The notes: generated from the sequence alone by a model not told the origin. A stretch of 64,000 bases of DNA from Cardiobacteriaceae bacterium TAE3-ERU3 (GCA_019218315.1 JAHUUI010000001.1:169722-233721), one strand, 5' to 3'; counted from the stretch's first letter, positions 48,367-60,386 are shown. Translations and numbers: made by a program.

Positions 48367-48699
48367 TTAGCGCTCTTCTACGCGAATCATAATGTTGCTG
48401 GTACGCTTCAAAATGCGCGTACCGCGACCCTTAGCGCGTGCAGCAAAACGCTTCATCGTCATACCTTCACCCACTTGGATTTCAGCGACGGTCAGCTCAT
48501 CGATATCTGCGCCTTCATTGTTTTCAGCGTTGGCAATTGCTGAGTTGAGCACTTTAAGAATAATGCTCGCGGCTTTTTTCTGGCTAAACGTCAGAATCTC
48601 TACCGCTTCATCAACGTGCTTGCCACGGATCTGGTCTGCGACCAGGCGCGCCTTTTGCGCAGAAATGCGCGCAGCGCGTAATTTAGCTATAGCTTGCAT
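48367..48699 (-). CDS. rplV: 50S ribosomal protein L22
   Basis: Protein whose beta-hairpin lines the exit tunnel, 110 aa as in E. coli. [21 protein letters not shown] and the tunnel-loop region [20 protein letters not shown] are signatures. ATG 48699 has AGGAG six bases upstream; the TTG before it is not needed. Confidence 0.97.
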   Translation of the reverse strand: MQAIAKLRAARISAQKARLVADQIRGKHVDEAVEILTFSQKKAASIILKVLNSAIANAENNEGADIDELTVAEIQVGEGMTMKRFAARAKGRGTRILKRTSNIMIRVEER

Positions 48700-48708
48700 C
48701 AATAACTC

Positions 48709-48981
48709 CTATCGACCTTTCTTGTCGGCAGTGTGGCCGCGGTAGTTGCGGGTCGGTGCAAATTCGCCGAGCTTATGACCGATCATGTCTTCGCTGACGA
48801 GAATTGGCACGTGCTGCTTGCCGTTGTGCACGGCAATAGTCAGTCCAATCATGTCAGGGGTGATCATAGAACGACGCGACCAGGTTTTAATTGGCTTTTT
48901 GCTCTTATTTGCAACCGCTTCGTCAACTTTCTTAGCGAGGTGCAGATCAATAAAAAAGCCTTTTTTCAGTGAACGTGCCAT
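48709..48981 (-). CDS. rpsS: 30S ribosomal protein S19
   Basis: Head protein that contacts S13 and the A-site finger, 90 aa (E. coli 92). [41 protein letters not shown] and [14 protein letters not shown] are signatures. It lies 2 bp after rplB. Confidence 0.98.
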   Translation of the reverse strand: MARSLKKGFFIDLHLAKKVDEAVANKSKKPIKTWSRRSMITPDMIGLTIAVHNGKQHVPILVSEDMIGHKLGEFAPTRNYRGHTADKKGR

Positions 48982-48983
48982 GA

Positions 48984-49817
48984 TTAACCTCTCTTACTAC
49001 GGCGGCGCGAAACGATCATCTTATCGGTACGCTTGTTCGAACGAGTCTTCTTGCCCTTGGTTGGCTTACCCCATGGGCTGACCGGATGACGGCCACCAGA
49101 AGTACGGCCCTCACCACCACCATGTGGGTGATCGACCGGGTTCATTACCACACCGCGAACGGTAGGACGAATACCACGCCAGCGAGTTGCACCAGCTTTA
49201 CCCAGTGAACGCAGGCTGTGCTCGTGGTTTGATACTTCACCAAGCACCGCACGGCAATCAACGAGTACACGGCGACGCTCGCCAGACTTCAAACGCAGAG
49301 TAGCGTACTTACCTTCGCGTGATGCGAGGTAAGCTGAAGTACCAGCACTACGTGCAAGCTGTGCACCTTTGCCAGGCTTAAGTTCAATACAGTGAACTGT
49401 TGAACCGACCGGGATGTTACGGATTGGCAGGCAGTTGCCACGCTTGATTGGCGCATCGTCACCATTACGGATGATGTCACCAGCTTCCATACCGCGAGCT
49501 GCGATGATGTAAGCACGCTGACCATCGGTATAACGGATCAATGCAATGTAAGCTGTACGGTTTGGATCATACTCAAGACGCTCAACAACAGCATCAATGC
49601 CGTCTCTGTTGCGCTTGAAGTCGATGATACGGTATTTGTGTGCATGACCACCACCACGATGACGGGTAGTGATACGGCCCATATTGTTACGGCCGCTGCC
49701 ACGCTTTTGCTTCTCAACCAAAGCCGCGTAAGGCTGACCTTTGTGCAGGTCAGGACGGGTCACATTGACCACAAAACGGCGGCCAGGAGAGGTAGGTTTA
49801 TTGGTAATAATAGCCAT
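48984..49817 (-). CDS. rplB: 50S ribosomal protein L2
   Basis: Core large-subunit protein needed for peptidyl transfer and subunit joining, 277 aa (E. coli 273). [20 protein letters not shown] and the C-terminal [18 protein letters not shown], with the conserved His of the active-centre region, are present. It lies between rplW and rpsS. Confidence 0.98.
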   Translation of the reverse strand: MAIITNKPTSPGRRFVVNVTRPDLHKGQPYAALVEKQKRGSGRNNMGRITTRHRGGGHAHKYRIIDFKRNRDGIDAVVERLEYDPNRTAYIALIRYTDGQRAYIIAARGMEAGDIIRNGDDAPIKRGNCLPIRNIPVGSTVHCIELKPGKGAQLARSAGTSAYLASREGKYATLRLKSGERRRVLVDCRAVLGEVSNHEHSLRSLGKAGATRWRGIRPTVRGVVMNPVDHPHGGGEGRTSGGRHPVSPWGKPTKGKKTRSNKRTDKMIVSRRRSKRG

Positions 49818-49828
49818 TATTCAACTCC

Positions 49829-50128
49829 TCAGGCTTGCTCGGACATGAGCGCTTCCATATCGACGCTCTTATCCAGGCTTACATAAGCCTTTTTGTAATC
49901 ACTGCGGCGGCCAACACGAGCGCCGAAACGCTTGGTTTTACCCTTGATGTTAACTGTACGTACCGCTTCGACACCGACTTCCATTAACTGTTCGACGGCT
50001 TCTTTAATTTCTTGTTTGCTCGCACGGCGATCAACCTTGAAGACCAACTGCGTGTTTTCAGCGGCCAAAGAAGATTTTTCAGTAACGTGCGGGCTTTTAA
50101 TCACTTGTAACAGACGTTCTTGTTTCAT
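49829..50128 (-). CDS. rplW: 50S ribosomal protein L23
   Basis: Exit-tunnel protein and docking site for trigger factor and SRP, 99 aa (E. coli 100). KQERLLQVIKSPHVTEKSSL and FKVDRRASKQEIKEAVEQLM are signatures. ATG 50128 overlaps the rplD stop (ATGA), a coupled start; a reading from GTG 50137 is less likely. Confidence 0.96.
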   Translation of the reverse strand: MKQERLLQVIKSPHVTEKSSLAAENTQLVFKVDRRASKQEIKEAVEQLMEVGVEAVRTVNIKGKTKRFGARVGRRSDYKKAYVSLDKSVDMEALMSEQA

Positions 50129-50733
50129 GATAACCACTCGTTGATTTTCTCAATGGCTGCCTTGTCTACAGCGACATGCTCATGGCGCAGCAGCAATGCA
50201 GGATTAATGGCCTGTACGTCGACCACAGTGACGCGGGCAATATTGCCAGTCGCTTGATAAGCTTTGTCATTTGCAGACTCGCTAATCACCAGCAGGTCAT
50301 TACCCAAATTGTTGTCTTTTGCATAAGCAATGAAATCTTTGGTCTTGTTTGACTCAAGCTCGAAAGACTCAATTACTTTCAGACGATCTTGGCGTGCCAA
50401 TTCAGAAAGAATGCTGCGCAACGCCGCACGATACATTTTCTTGTTAACTTTTTGGCTGTGATCGCGTGGCTTAGCTGCGAAGGTAACGCCACCAGTACGC
50501 CAGATTGGCGAACGGATCGTACCAGCACGTGCGCGGCCAGTTCCTTTTTGACGCCAAGGCTTAGCACCGCCACCAGAAACTTCACTACGCGTCTTTTGCG
50601 CCTTAGTTCCTGAACGGCCGCCTGCTAAATATGCAGTAACGACTTGGTGTACGAGTGCTTCGTTGTAATCTACGCCGAACACTTCATCAGCAACACTGAT
50701 TGAACCAGATGCATTTGTCATTTGAATATCCAT
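50125..50733 (-). CDS. rplD: 50S ribosomal protein L4
   Basis: Large-subunit protein with a loop into the exit tunnel, 202 aa (E. coli 201). RSGTKAQKTRSEVSGGGAKPWRQ is the tunnel-loop region. In E. coli free L4 represses the S10 operon by attenuation and translation block at a leader before rpsJ. Here a hairpin pair with a U-tract lies instead between rpsJ and rplC. ATG 50733 has AGGAGG four bases upstream. Confidence 0.98.
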   Translation of the reverse strand: MDIQMTNASGSISVADEVFGVDYNEALVHQVVTAYLAGGRSGTKAQKTRSEVSGGGAKPWRQKGTGRARAGTIRSPIWRTGGVTFAAKPRDHSQKVNKKMYRAALRSILSELARQDRLKVIESFELESNKTKDFIAYAKDNNLGNDLLVISESANDKAYQATGNIARVTVVDVQAINPALLLRHEHVAVDKAAIEKINEWLS

Positions 50734-50742
50734 GCTGCCTCC

Positions 50743-51381
50743 TTAAGCCTTAACCGACGGACGAATCATCACGAAACCGCCTTTAGCACCAGGTACAGCA
50801 CCCTTGATCAAAATCAAGTTGCGTTCTGCGTCGACACGTGCAATTTCTAGATTTTGTACGCTGCACATTTTATTACCCATTTGTCCGGACATTTTCTTGC
50901 CCTTGAATACGCGACCTGGCGTTTGGTTCTGACCGATTGAACCAGGCACACGGTGTGACAGTGAGTTACCGTGGGTCTTACGCTGACCACGGAAATTGTG
51001 ACGTTTAATGGTACCGGCAAAGCCTTTACCGATACTGCGTGCACGGACATCTACTTTCTGCCCCTGCTCGAACAGATTAACTTCAACAGCGCCACCAACC
51101 TCATAGTTAGCGATTTCTTCACTGTCCAAGCGGAATTCTTTGGTCAGCAAACCAGCTTGTACGTTTGCTTTAGCAAAGTGACCTGCCAAAGGTTTACTGG
51201 TACGACTTGCCTTACGCTCGCCCACAGAAACCTGTACAGCATCATAACCGTCTGTTTCGCGTGTTTTAATTTGTGAAATATAGTTTGGCTTAACTTCGAT
51301 CACCGTTACGGCGCTCGCGTTGCCATCCTCGTCAAAGATACGGGTCATGCCAATCTTCTGACCCACTAGGCCCATTGTCAT
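50743..51381 (-). CDS. rplC: 50S ribosomal protein L3
   Basis: Assembly-initiating large-subunit protein reaching the peptidyl transferase centre, 212 aa (E. coli 209). [18 protein letters not shown] and [19 protein letters not shown] are signatures; the Gln in the latter is the PrmB methylation site region. AGGA lies seven bases before ATG 51381. Two hairpins with a U-run separate it from rpsJ, so its supply may depend on readthrough. Confidence 0.97.
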   Translation of the reverse strand: MTMGLVGQKIGMTRIFDEDGNASAVTVIEVKPNYISQIKTRETDGYDAVQVSVGERKASRTSKPLAGHFAKANVQAGLLTKEFRLDSEEIANYEVGGAVEVNLFEQGQKVDVRARSIGKGFAGTIKRHNFRGQRKTHGNSLSHRVPGSIGQNQTPGRVFKGKKMSGQMGNKMCSVQNLEIARVDAERNLILIKGAVPGAKGGFVMIRPSVKA

Positions 51382-51403
51382 AAGCTTTCCTCAATAGAAA
51401 AAA

Positions 51404-51431
51404 GACGAGAGGAGGGCGGGTGACCCTCGTC
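51404..51431 (-). terminator. Intrinsic terminator/attenuator just before rplC
   Basis: On the minus strand GACGAGGG pairs with CTCTCGTC (one bulge) around a C-rich loop and is followed at once by six T, then the rplC ribosome site. This is a textbook terminator shape placed inside an essential operon, so it is probably conditional. Confidence 0.75.
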
Positions 51432-51450
51432 GCCTCGATAAAGACAGCAA

Positions 51451-51474
51451 AAGCGGGAATGTGAATTCCCGCTT
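51451..51474 (-). terminator. Upstream hairpin of the rpsJ-rplC pair
   Basis: A perfect 10-bp stem, AAGCGGGAAT and ATTCCCGCTT, with a 4-nt loop, 25 bp after the rpsJ stop. On the minus strand it ends in CTTTTGCTGTCTTT. With the second hairpin it forms a tandem arrangement like an attenuator. Confidence 0.7.
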
Positions 51475-51499
51475 CTACAGTCACGAAAGGTGCGCGATT

Positions 51500-51814
51500 T
51501 TACTGCAATTCGATCTTGACGTCAACACCTGCGGCAAGATCCAGCTTCATCAGTGCATCAACGGTCTTGTCAGTAGGATCGACAATATCCATGATGCGCT
51601 TATGAGTTCGCATTTCATATTGGTCTCGCGCGTCTTTGTTAACGTGTGGAGAAATCAATATGGTGTAGCGCTCTTTTTTGACTGGCAAAGGAACCGGGCC
51701 CTTAACTTGGGCGCCGGCACGCTTTGCGGTTTCTACGATCTGCTTGGCTGACGCATCAATCAAGCGGTGATCGTAGGACTTCAAACGTATACGAATTTTT
51801 TGTGTACTAGCCAT
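51500..51814 (-). CDS. rpsJ: 30S ribosomal protein S10
   Basis: Head protein and, as NusE, partner of NusB in transcription antitermination, 104 aa (E. coli 103). [28 protein letters not shown]-like start (here [20 protein letters not shown]) and [10 protein letters not shown] are signatures. It lies 11 bp after tuf, joined to the str genes rather than to rplC. Confidence 0.97.
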   Translation of the reverse strand: MASTQKIRIRLKSYDHRLIDASAKQIVETAKRAGAQVKGPVPLPVKKERYTILISPHVNKDARDQYEMRTHKRIMDIVDPTDKTVDALMKLDLAAGVDVKIELQ

Positions 51815-51825
51815 AATAAAACCCG

Positions 51826-53016
51826 TTACTCAATGATGCTGGCAACAACGCCGGCACCAACTGTACGGCCACCTTCACGGATCGCGAAACGCAGACCTTC
51901 GTCCATCGCGATTGGGTGAATCAGCTCAACAACTAACTTGACGTTGTCGCCAGGCATAACCATTTCAACACCTTCTGGAAGGATACATTCGCCAGTTACG
52001 TCCGTAGTACGGAAGTAGAACTGTGGACGGTAGCCTTTGAAGAATGGAGTGTGACGACCGCCTTCATCTTTAGACAGTACGTATACTTCTGCTTCAAACT
52101 TGGTGTGTGGTGTGATTGAACCAGGCTTGGCCAATACTTGACCACGCTCTACGTCTTCACGCTTGGTACCACGCAGCAATACACCGACGTTGTCACCAGC
52201 TTGACCTTGGTCGAGCAGCTTGCGGAACATTTCAACACCAGTACAGGTAGTCTTGGTGGTTGGACGGATACCGACGATTTCGATTTCTTCACCAACTTTA
52301 ACAACACCACGCTCAATACGACCAGTTACTACAGTACCACGGCCAGAGATTGAAAATACGTCTTCGATTGGCATCAGGAATGGGCGGTCAATGTCACGCT
52401 CAGGCTCTGGAATGTAAGAATCCAGTGCTTCTACGAGCTTGATGATTGATGGTACGCCGATGTCTGATTCGTCGCCTTCAAGTGCTTTCAGTGCAGAACC
52501 AGTGATGATTGGTGTGTCGTCACCTGGGAAGTCATATTCTGACAGCAGGTCACGTACTTCCATTTCTACCAGCTCGAGCAGTTCTTCGTCGTCAACCATG
52601 TCTGCTTTGTTCAGGTATACAACGATGTTAGGTACACCAACCTGACGAGACAGAAGGATGTGCTCACGAGTCTGTGGCATTGGGCCATCAGCTGCTGAAC
52701 ATACGAGGATCGCGCCGTCCATCTGTGCAGCACCGGTGATCATGTTCTTAACATAGTCAGCGTGTCCCGGGCAGTCTACGTGTGCGTAGTGACGGTTTTC
52801 TGATTCGTATTCTACGTGGGCAGTTGAGATGGTGATACCACGTGCACGCTCTTCTGGTGCGCCGTCAATCTGATCATACGCTGAGAACGAACCACCAAAA
52901 CGATCTGCGCCAACCTTAGTCAGGGCCGCAGTCAGTGTAGTTTTACCATGGTCAACGTGACCAATTGTGCCCACGTTTACGTGTGGCTTGTTACGGGTAA
53001 ATTTTTCCTTAGACAT
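51826..53016 (-). CDS. tuf: Elongation factor Tu
   Basis: GTPase that brings aminoacyl-tRNA to the ribosome, 396 aa (E. coli 394). G1 [11 protein letters not shown]3 [13 protein letters not shown]4 NKADMV (usually NKCD) and the switch [12 protein letters not shown] are visible, followed by domains II and III ([23 protein letters not shown]). It lies between fusA and rpsJ. A second copy, common in gammaproteobacteria, is not in this window. Confidence 0.98.
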   Translation of the reverse strand: MSKEKFTRNKPHVNVGTIGHVDHGKTTLTAALTKVGADRFGGSFSAYDQIDGAPEERARGITISTAHVEYESENRHYAHVDCPGHADYVKNMITGAAQMDGAILVCSAADGPMPQTREHILLSRQVGVPNIVVYLNKADMVDDEELLELVEMEVRDLLSEYDFPGDDTPIITGSALKALEGDESDIGVPSIIKLVEALDSYIPEPERDIDRPFLMPIEDVFSISGRGTVVTGRIERGVVKVGEEIEIVGIRPTTKTTCTGVEMFRKLLDQGQAGDNVGVLLRGTKREDVERGQVLAKPGSITPHTKFEAEVYVLSKDEGGRHTPFFKGYRPQFYFRTTDVTGECILPEGVEMVMPGDNVKLVVELIHPIAMDEGLRFAIREGGRTVGAGVVASIIE

Positions 53017-53036
53017 AAAAACTCCAATTCACTTAA

Positions 53037-55133
53037 TTAAGACTTATTCTTGACGACTTCTTCTACAATGTTGTTTGGTGCTTCATTGTAGCAGTCGAAT
53101 TCCATTGAGTAGTTTGCACGACCCTGACTCAGTGAGCGCAGTGAAGTTGCATAACCGAACATGTTGGCCAATGGCACTTGAGCGCGAACAATCTTGTCGT
53201 TGCCCTGATCATCCATACCCTGAATCAAGCCACGACGACTGTTCAAGTCACCAATTACGTCACCCATGTAATCTTCGGGGGTAGTAACTTCAACTTTCAT
53301 CATTGGCTCAAGCAATACAGGCTTCGCTTTACGTGCGCCTTGCTTGAAGCCTTCTGAACCAGCCATTTTAAATGCCATTTCAGAGGAGTCGACTTCGTGG
53401 TAAGAACCATCGTACAAGGTGACTTTTACGTCAACCAATGGATAGCCGGCCAAAACACCGTTCTGCATTTGCTCTTGAACGCCTTTGTCAACCGCTGGAA
53501 TGTATTCCTTAGGAACAACACCACCAACGATCTGGTTAACAAACTCGTAGCCAAAGCCAGGCTCTTGAGGTTCAATTTTCAGCCAAACGTGACCGAACTG
53601 ACCACGACCACCAGACTGACGGACAAACTTACCTTCTTGCTCAACTGCTTCGCGAATTGTTTCACGGTATGCAACTTGAGGCGCACCAACGTTTGCTTCA
53701 ACTTTAAACTCACGCTTCATACGGTCGACGATGATCTCAAGGTGAAGTTCACCCATACCAGAGATGATTGTCTGACCAGTTTCTTCGTCAGTGTGGACGC
53801 GGAAAGAAGGATCTTCTTGTGCCAACTTGCCAAGTGCCATACCCATTTTTTCTTGGTCAGACTTGGTCTTAGGCTCAACAGCAACAGCGATAACTGGCTC
53901 TGGGAATTCCATACGCTCAAGAATGATAGGCTGAGCAGGATCACATAAAGTTTCGCCAGTGATAACGTCTTTCAAGCCGATACATGCAGCGATGTCGCCA
54001 GCATATACTTCTTTAATTTCTTCACGAGAGTTTGAGTGCATCTGAACGATACGACCTACGCGCTCACGCTTATCTTTAACTGAGTTAAGTACGGTCGAAC
54101 CAGCTTCAAGTACACCTGAGTAGCAACGAACGAATGTCAGCGTACCGACAAATGGGTCAGTTGCAACTTTAAATGCCAATGCAGCAAATGGTGCATCGTC
54201 ATCAGGCTTACGGCTATCAGTTTCTTCAGTACCAGGCAATACACCTTGGATCGCAGGCACTTCAACTGGGCTAGGGAGAAGCTCAATAACTTTATCAAGC
54301 ATCGCCTGAACGCCTTTGTTCTTGAACGATGAACCACAAACAACCGGGACGATTTCGTTGTTGATCGTACGTTGACGCAGACCAGCAACAATTTCTTCTT
54401 CACTCAGCTCTTCACCGCCAAGGTACTTATCCATCAGCTCTTCATTTGCTTCAGCAGCTGCTTCAACCAAATGCTCACGCCACTCTGCACAGTCGTCAGC
54501 CATATCAGCAGGAACATCTGCGTATTCGAACGTCAAGCCGTTGTCTTCTTCATTCCAGATGATCTCTTTCATCTTGATCAAGTCAACAACACCTTTGAAT
54601 TCGTCTTCCGCACCAACTGGTAATTGCAGAGGTACAGCAACAGTGTTCAAACGGGTTTTCATCTGCTCTACAACGCGCAAGAAGTCTGCACCAGTACGGT
54701 CCATCTTATTGACGTAGGCAATACGAGGAACTTTGTATTTGTTCGCTTGACGCCATACAGTTTCAGTTTGTGGCTGAACACCACCAACTGCACAAAGAAC
54801 CAGACATGCGCCATCAAGTACACGCAGTGAACGCTCTACTTCGATAGTGAAATCAACGTGTCCCGGAGTATCAATGATATTGACACGGTGCTCAGGAAAC
54901 TGCTGTGCCATACCAGACCAGAAACAGGTTGTCGCTGCAGAAGTGATTGTGATACCACGTTCTTGCTCTTGCTCCATCCAGTCCATAGTGGCTGCACCAT
55001 CGTGCACCTCACCAATCTTGTGTGACAAACCAGTGTAGAACAGGATACGTTCTGTTGTGGTTGTCTTGCCGGCGTCAATGTGCGCCATGATACCGAGGTT
55101 ACGGTACTTATCAATTTTCGTCTTACGCGCCAT
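53037..55133 (-). CDS. fusA: Elongation factor G
   Basis: Translocase GTPase of the ribosome, 698 aa (E. coli 704). G1 [19 protein letters not shown], switch [12 protein letters not shown]3 [15 protein letters not shown] and G4 [10 protein letters not shown] are intact; domain IV has [15 protein letters not shown] and [18 protein letters not shown]. It lies between rpsG and tuf. Confidence 0.98.
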   Translation of the reverse strand: MARKTKIDKYRNLGIMAHIDAGKTTTTERILFYTGLSHKIGEVHDGAATMDWMEQEQERGITITSAATTCFWSGMAQQFPEHRVNIIDTPGHVDFTIEVERSLRVLDGACLVLCAVGGVQPQTETVWRQANKYKVPRIAYVNKMDRTGADFLRVVEQMKTRLNTVAVPLQLPVGAEDEFKGVVDLIKMKEIIWNEEDNGLTFEYADVPADMADDCAEWREHLVEAAAEANEELMDKYLGGEELSEEEIVAGLRQRTINNEIVPVVCGSSFKNKGVQAMLDKVIELLPSPVEVPAIQGVLPGTEETDSRKPDDDAPFAALAFKVATDPFVGTLTFVRCYSGVLEAGSTVLNSVKDKRERVGRIVQMHSNSREEIKEVYAGDIAACIGLKDVITGETLCDPAQPIILERMEFPEPVIAVAVEPKTKSDQEKMGMALGKLAQEDPSFRVHTDEETGQTIISGMGELHLEIIVDRMKREFKVEANVGAPQVAYRETIREAVEQEGKFVRQSGGRGQFGHVWLKIEPQEPGFGYEFVNQIVGGVVPKEYIPAVDKGVQEQMQNGVLAGYPLVDVKVTLYDGSYHEVDSSEMAFKMAGSEGFKQGARKAKPVLLEPMMKVEVTTPEDYMGDVIGDLNSRRGLIQGMDDQGNDKIVRAQVPLANMFGYATSLRSLSQGRANYSMEFDCYNEAPNNIVEEVVKNKS

Positions 55134-55166
55134 AAATGTGCTCCAATACGATTAAATGAATTGCCG

Positions 55167-55637
55167 TTACCAACGGAAGTGCGCAAATGCTTTGTTAGCT
55201 TCTGCCATGCGGTGTGTATCATCACGCTTTTTAACAGCGCTGCCGCGCTCTTCGATTGCATCGATGAATTCACCAGCCAGTCGTGCAGCCATTGACTTCT
55301 CGTTACGGCTGCGAGCCGCATCGATCAACCAACGCATTGCGAGTGCGTTCTGACGAACAGGACGTACTTCGACAGGAACCTGATAAGTTGCACCACCGAC
55401 GCGGCGAGACTTAACTTCAACTGCCGGACGCACTTTCTCAAGCGCTTCTTCCAAGACGTCTACAGCATCCATTTGCTTTTTCTCAGCTGCTTTCTCAAGT
55501 GCTTGATAAACAACTTTCTCAGCTACAGATTTTTTACCTGCAACCATCACCATGTTGATGAATTTGGCGACCACCACATTCCCGAATTTAGGATCGGGCA
55601 AGATATGGCGGATTGGCGCCCTTACTCTTCTGGACAT
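55167..55637 (-). CDS. rpsG: 30S ribosomal protein S7
   Basis: Primary binding protein of the 16S 3' domain and, in E. coli, repressor of the str operon, 156 aa. [44 protein letters not shown] and [22 protein letters not shown] are signatures. It lies 19 bp after rpsL and 33 bp before fusA. The short rpsL-rpsG gap offers little room for the long E. coli S7 target. Confidence 0.98.
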   Translation of the reverse strand: MSRRVRAPIRHILPDPKFGNVVVAKFINMVMVAGKKSVAEKVVYQALEKAAEKKQMDAVDVLEEALEKVRPAVEVKSRRVGGATYQVPVEVRPVRQNALAMRWLIDAARSRNEKSMAARLAGEFIDAIEERGSAVKKRDDTHRMAEANKAFAHFRW

Positions 55638-55656
55638 GAAACTATTCCTTCGTTAA

Positions 55657-56031
55657 TTAGGATTTAGGACGCTTAGTGCCGTACTTAGAACGGCCCTGCT
55701 TGCGATCCTTGACGCCTGCTGTATCAAGGGCTCCACGCACGATGTGATAACGCACACCTGGTAAATCCTTAACACGACCGCCTCGGATGAGCACCAAGCT
55801 GTGCTCTTGCAGGTTGTGCCCTTCACCGCCGATATAGGCAGTTACTTCGTACTTGTTGGTTAAACGTGTACGTGCAACCTTGCGCATTGCCGAGTTTGGC
55901 TTTTTAGGCGTCGTAGTATAAACGCGAGTACAAACACCGCGTTTTTGAGGACATCCCTGCAGAGCAGGAACGTTGTTTTTCTCTTTCTGCTTCGTACGTG
56001 GTTTACGTACGAGCTGATTGATCGTTGCCAT
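55657..56031 (-). CDS. rpsL: 30S ribosomal protein S12
   Basis: Decoding-centre protein, 124 aa as in E. coli. [19 protein letters not shown], the [13 protein letters not shown] loop with the Lys whose change gives streptomycin resistance, and [20 protein letters not shown] are intact and of the sensitive type. First gene of the str operon, with its own promoter over the rpoC stop. Confidence 0.98.
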   Translation of the reverse strand: MATINQLVRKPRTKQKEKNNVPALQGCPQKRGVCTRVYTTTPKKPNSAMRKVARTRLTNKYEVTAYIGGEGHNLQEHSLVLIRGGRVKDLPGVRYHIVRGALDTAGVKDRKQGRSKYGTKRPKS

Positions 56032-56101
56032 GAAAGCATTTCTCCAAAACTTTTATTAAAGTCAATTTTTTTACGCCTTTCCCCACCTGCACGCAGGCAG
56101 A

Positions 56102-56119
56102 GCGCAAGCGAGCTTGCGC
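56102..56119. other. Hairpin in the str operon leader
   Basis: GCGCAAGC (56102-56109) and GCTTGCGC (56112-56119) form a near-perfect stem in the 95-nt leader of rpsL; a second small stem (CCTGC/GCAGG) follows near 56090. No U-tract. Possible r-protein target or transcript-protecting structure. Confidence 0.5.
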
Positions 56120-56131
56120 CAAAGGTGAGGC

Positions 56132-56160
56132 ATAGTACGTTTTAACCAAGCTATTGTCAA
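56132..56160 (-). promoter_or_regulatory. str operon promoter overlapping the rpoC stop codon
   Basis: Minus-strand TTGACA (56155-56160) contains the rpoC TGA stop; after a 17-bp spacer comes TACTAT (56132-56137). Transcription would start near 56125, giving a leader of about 95 nt before rpsL. Confidence 0.6.
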
Positions 56161-59100
56161 GCTTCGCCTTCTTCCTGCGACTCAACACCAACCGCTGCTT
56201 GTTCAGCTGAATCATCAGCTTCATCAGCGGTATCCGCAAGTGCAAAAAGTCCGTGCTCAGCAGAACGCATGTTTCGGCGCTCCTGGTGGTAGGCCAAACC
56301 AGTGCCTGACGGGACCAGTCGGCCGACAATAACGTTTTCCTTGAGACCGTGCAGATCATCAAAGCTGCCGTGAACGGCTGCTTCCGTGAGTACACGCGTG
56401 GTCTCCTGGAACGAAGCCGCAGATATAAATGAATCTGTGGCCAACGACGCTTTAGTGATACCCATCAATACAGGCTCATAACGCACTGGCAATTTGCCTT
56501 CAGCATTGAGCTTGTCATTGATTTCGAGCACACGGTTCACGTCGATTTGCTCACCAGCGATCAAATTCGATTCACCGGCATCAATTACGTTCACCTTACG
56601 CAGCATTTGACGCACGATCACTTCGATGTGTTTATCGTTGATCTTAACGCCCTGCAAACGGTAAACGTTTTGGATTTCGTTAACGATATGGTTAGTCAAC
56701 TCATGCACACCGCGCAAACGCAGGATGTCATGTGGTGTTGGCTCACCATCAGCAAGCAATTCACCTTTCTTGACTTGCTCACCTTCAAATACGTTCAGAC
56801 GACGCCACTTAGGAATCAGAACCTCAAATGACTCGCCATCTTCTGCGGTGATAACCAGGCGTTGCTTACCCTTGGTTTCTTTACCGAAGGAAACAGTACC
56901 TGTCATTTCAGCCAGGATAGCTGGTTCTTTAGGCTTACGTGCTTCAAAGAGATCGGCAACTCGCGGCAAACCACCTGTGATATCGCCCGTCTTACCAGAC
57001 TCTTGCGGCATACGCGCCAATACGTCACCGATCTGTACTTCTGCACCATCGCTGAGGTTAATCAATGCACCGGCTGGCAAGAAGTAGTTAACCGGAATAT
57101 CAGACCCGGCTTGAGTGATCGGATTACCCGACTCATCAAGCAGCTGAATCAACGGACGCTTATCTTTCGCAGCACTTGAGCGCTGAGCATTGTCCATGAC
57201 GGTCTGAATGGTCAGGCCAGTTTCAGGGTCAGTTGAACTCTGAATCGTTACACCATCTTCAAAGTCGTAGAACGCTGCCTTACCAGCAACTTCCGCGATG
57301 ATTGGATGAGTGTGAGGATCCCAAGTAGCGAGTGTCTGGCCTTGCTTGACTTCTTCACCATCTGCAACGTTAAGCATTGCACCATAAGCAAGCTTATAGC
57401 GTTCACGCTCGTGACCGTTTTTATCGATCACAGACAGTTCACCTGAGCGTGATACTGCGACCAACTTGCCATCTTTGTTAGTGACCGTCTTAATGTTTGA
57501 CAAACGTACTGTACCGTTAGTCTTAACTTCGATACTGCCGATTGATGCAGAGCTCTGCGCAGCACCACCGATGTGGAACGTACGCATGGTCAACTGAGTA
57601 CCCGGCTCACCGATCGACTGTGCTGCAATAACGCCGACAGATTCACCGACATTGACTTTATGCCCACGTGCCAAATCACGACCATAACACTGTGCACACA
57701 CGCCTTGACGTGCTTCACAAGTAATCACCGAGCGAACCATGACACGGTCAACACCTGCTTTTTCAAGTGTTGCGATTTCGTGCTCGCCCAAAAGCGTACC
57801 TGCCTCAAGTGCCACTTCGCCGGTACTGAATTCAATAACCGGCTCAGAGAGTACTCGACCCAACACGCGATCAGACAGCTTTTCAACCACGTCACCGCCG
57901 TCTACAACAGCCTGAACCTCAATACCACGGGATGTACCGCAATCAAGTTCATTGATCACGACATCTTGCGCGACGTCGACCAAACGACGGGTCAGATAAC
58001 CTGAGTTTGCCGTTTTCAGTGCGGTATCAGCAAGACCTTTACGTGCACCGTGGGTCGAAATAAAGTACTGAAGTACGTTCAGACCTTCACGGAAGTTTGC
58101 CGTGATTGGTGTTTCGATGATCGAGCCGTCCGGCTTAGCCATCAGACCACGCATACCAGCTAACTGACGAATCTGCGCAGCAGAACCACGAGCGCCTGAA
58201 TCGGCCATCATAAACACCGAGTTAAATGAAGGCTGCTCGATGGTTTCGCCATCTTTGTTCTGCACTTCGATTTTACCCAGCTTGTTCATCATCGCCTTGG
58301 CGACTTTATCGTTGGTACGCGACCAGATATCGATCACTTTGTTGTACTTCTCACCTTGGGTTAACAAGCCTGAGCTGTACTGATGCTCAATTTCTTTGAT
58401 CTCATCTTCCGAAGCTTGCAAAATGCCCGCTTTTTCATCAGGCACAACCATATCGGTGACACCGATTGACGTACCAGAACGCGTTGCATAACGGAAGCCG
58501 GTATACATCAATTGGTCGGCAAGAATAACGGTTTCTTTCAGACCAACCTGACGATAGCAAGCATTGATCAAGCCAGAGATCGCTTTTTTCACCATCGGCT
58601 TGTCGATCAGTTCAAATGGCAGGCCCTTAGGCAGAATCTGCGACAGCAATGCGCGGCCAACTGTTGTTTCTACACGCTTGACGTAAGGCTCTTCTTGATC
58701 AAAGAACTCCAAACGCACCTGAATTTTTGCTTGAAGATCAACTTTACCAGTTTGATACGCACGCTCAACTTCAGCGATATCAGCGAAACGCATCCCTTCG
58801 CCTTTCGCATTGATACGCTCACGCGTCATGTAATAAAGGCCGAGTACAACGTCCTGTGAAGGGACAATAATTGGTTCGCCGTTGGCTGGTGACAAGATGT
58901 TATTCGAGCTCATCATCAGCGCACGCGCTTCAAGCTGTGCTTCGAGTGACAACGGTACGTGTACCGCCATTTGGTCACCATCGAAGTCAGCGTTAAACGC
59001 CGCACAGACCAATGGATGCAACTGAATGGCTTTACCTTCGATCAGGATTGGCTCAAATGCCTGGATACCAAGACGGTGCAATGTTGGTGCACGGTTCAGC

Positions 59101-60368
59101 AACACCGGATGCTCGCGAATGACGAATTCCAATGCATCCCAGACTTCCGGCTCATCCCGCTCAACCATCAGCTTGGCTGCTTTAATGGTTGGTGCATGCT
59201 CATTCAAAATCAATTGCTGGAAAATAAACGGCTTGAACAGTTCCAATGCCATACGCTTAGGCAAACCACACTGATGCAGGCGCAGGGTAGGACCAACCAC
59301 GATGACCGAACGACCTGAATAGTCAACACGCTTACCGAGCAAGTTCTGACGGAAACGACCTTGCTTACCTTTGATCATGTCAGCAAGAGACTTAAGCGGA
59401 CGCTTGTTCGAACCAGTAACGGTACGGCCACGACGACCGTTATCAAGCAGTGAATCCACAGCTTCTTGGAGCATACGCTTTTCGTTGCGCACGATAATAT
59501 CCGGCGCAAACAACTCAAGCAGACGCTTCAAGCGGTTGTTACGGTTAATGACGCGACGATAAAGATCGTTGAGGTCAGAGGTTGCAAAACGGCCTGAATC
59601 CAATGGAACCAATGGGCGCAGATCCGGTGGCAATACTGGCAATACTTCCAGGATCAACCACTCAGGCTTGTTACCTGAGGCAAGCAGCGCTTCCATCAGC
59701 TTAAGGCGCTTAACAATACGCTTGCTCTTGGTTTCTGAGTTAGTCTCAGCAAGTGCTTCGCGCAGGTCTGCAATCTCGGTTTCGAGTTCCATGTTTTTCA
59801 GGATGTACTGAATAGCTTCAGCACCCATCATCGCCTTGAATTCATGGCCGTACTCTTCGAGCGCCTGCACGTAAGTTTCTTCGGTCAGCAGCTGGTTCTT
59901 TTCCAGCGGCGTCATACCCGGATCGAGCACGATGAATGATTCAAAATACAGTACGCGCTCAATTTCACGCAAGGTCAAATCAAGCAACAAACCGATACGT
60001 GATGGCAGCGACTTCAAGAACCAAATGTGCGCAACTGGTGTCGCGAGGTCGATATGACCCATACGCTCGCGGCGTACACTGGATTTAGTGACTTCAACAC
60101 CACACTTCTCACACACCACACCGCGGTGCTTCAAGCGCTTGTACTTACCGCACAAGCACTCGTAGTCTTTCATTGGGCCAAAGATTTTGGCACAGAACAA
60201 ACCATCACGCTCAGGCTTGAACGTACGGTAGTTGATGGTTTCGGGCTTTTTGACTTCACCAAAAGACCACGAACGGATCATATCCGGCGAGGCGAGACCG
60301 ATGCGGATACGATCGAAATCATCGACACCGTCTTGGGGTTTGAAAAAATTAACCAGGTCTTTCATCAT
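56157..60368 (-). CDS. rpoC: DNA-directed RNA polymerase beta' subunit
   Basis: Catalytic subunit with the active-site magnesium, 1403 aa (E. coli 1407). The N-terminal zinc finger is [19 protein letters not shown] near residues 71-89; the catalytic loop [15 protein letters not shown] lies near 457; the second zinc site is [15 protein letters not shown]. The trigger-loop region [23 protein letters not shown] is intact. ATG 60368 has GGAG eight bases before it. It follows rpoB by 18 bp, and a str promoter overlaps its stop. Confidence 0.98.
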   Translation of the reverse strand: MMKDLVNFFKPQDGVDDFDRIRIGLASPDMIRSWSFGEVKKPETINYRTFKPERDGLFCAKIFGPMKDYECLCGKYKRLKHRGVVCEKCGVEVTKSSVRRERMGHIDLATPVAHIWFLKSLPSRIGLLLDLTLREIERVLYFESFIVLDPGMTPLEKNQLLTEETYVQALEEYGHEFKAMMGAEAIQYILKNMELETEIADLREALAETNSETKSKRIVKRLKLMEALLASGNKPEWLILEVLPVLPPDLRPLVPLDSGRFATSDLNDLYRRVINRNNRLKRLLELFAPDIIVRNEKRMLQEAVDSLLDNGRRGRTVTGSNKRPLKSLADMIKGKQGRFRQNLLGKRVDYSGRSVIVVGPTLRLHQCGLPKRMALELFKPFIFQQLILNEHAPTIKAAKLMVERDEPEVWDALEFVIREHPVLLNRAPTLHRLGIQAFEPILIEGKAIQLHPLVCAAFNADFDGDQMAVHVPLSLEAQLEARALMMSSNNILSPANGEPIIVPSQDVVLGLYYMTRERINAKGEGMRFADIAEVERAYQTGKVDLQAKIQVRLEFFDQEEPYVKRVETTVGRALLSQILPKGLPFELIDKPMVKKAISGLINACYRQVGLKETVILADQLMYTGFRYATRSGTSIGVTDMVVPDEKAGILQASEDEIKEIEHQYSSGLLTQGEKYNKVIDIWSRTNDKVAKAMMNKLGKIEVQNKDGETIEQPSFNSVFMMADSGARGSAAQIRQLAGMRGLMAKPDGSIIETPITANFREGLNVLQYFISTHGARKGLADTALKTANSGYLTRRLVDVAQDVVINELDCGTSRGIEVQAVVDGGDVVEKLSDRVLGRVLSEPVIEFSTGEVALEAGTLLGEHEIATLEKAGVDRVMVRSVITCEARQGVCAQCYGRDLARGHKVNVGESVGVIAAQSIGEPGTQLTMRTFHIGGAAQSSASIGSIEVKTNGTVRLSNIKTVTNKDGKLVAVSRSGELSVIDKNGHERERYKLAYGAMLNVADGEEVKQGQTLATWDPHTHPIIAEVAGKAAFYDFEDGVTIQSSTDPETGLTIQTVMDNAQRSSAAKDKRPLIQLLDESGNPITQAGSDIPVNYFLPAGALINLSDGAEVQIGDVLARMPQESGKTGDITGGLPRVADLFEARKPKEPAILAEMTGTVSFGKETKGKQRLVITAEDGESFEVLIPKWRRLNVFEGEQVKKGELLADGEPTPHDILRLRGVHELTNHIVNEIQNVYRLQGVKINDKHIEVIVRQMLRKVNVIDAGESNLIAGEQIDVNRVLEINDKLNAEGKLPVRYEPVLMGITKASLATDSFISAASFQETTRVLTEAAVHGSFDDLHGLKENVIVGRLVPSGTGLAYHQERRNMRSAEHGLFALADTADEADDSAEQAAVGVESQEEGEA

Positions 60369-60386
60369 GATTTCTTCTCCGTCGGA

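Noticed and set aside
53005-53036. Possible tRNA or promoter between fusA and tuf
   Set aside because: The gap is only 20 bp and holds no tRNA-like fold or promoter elements.
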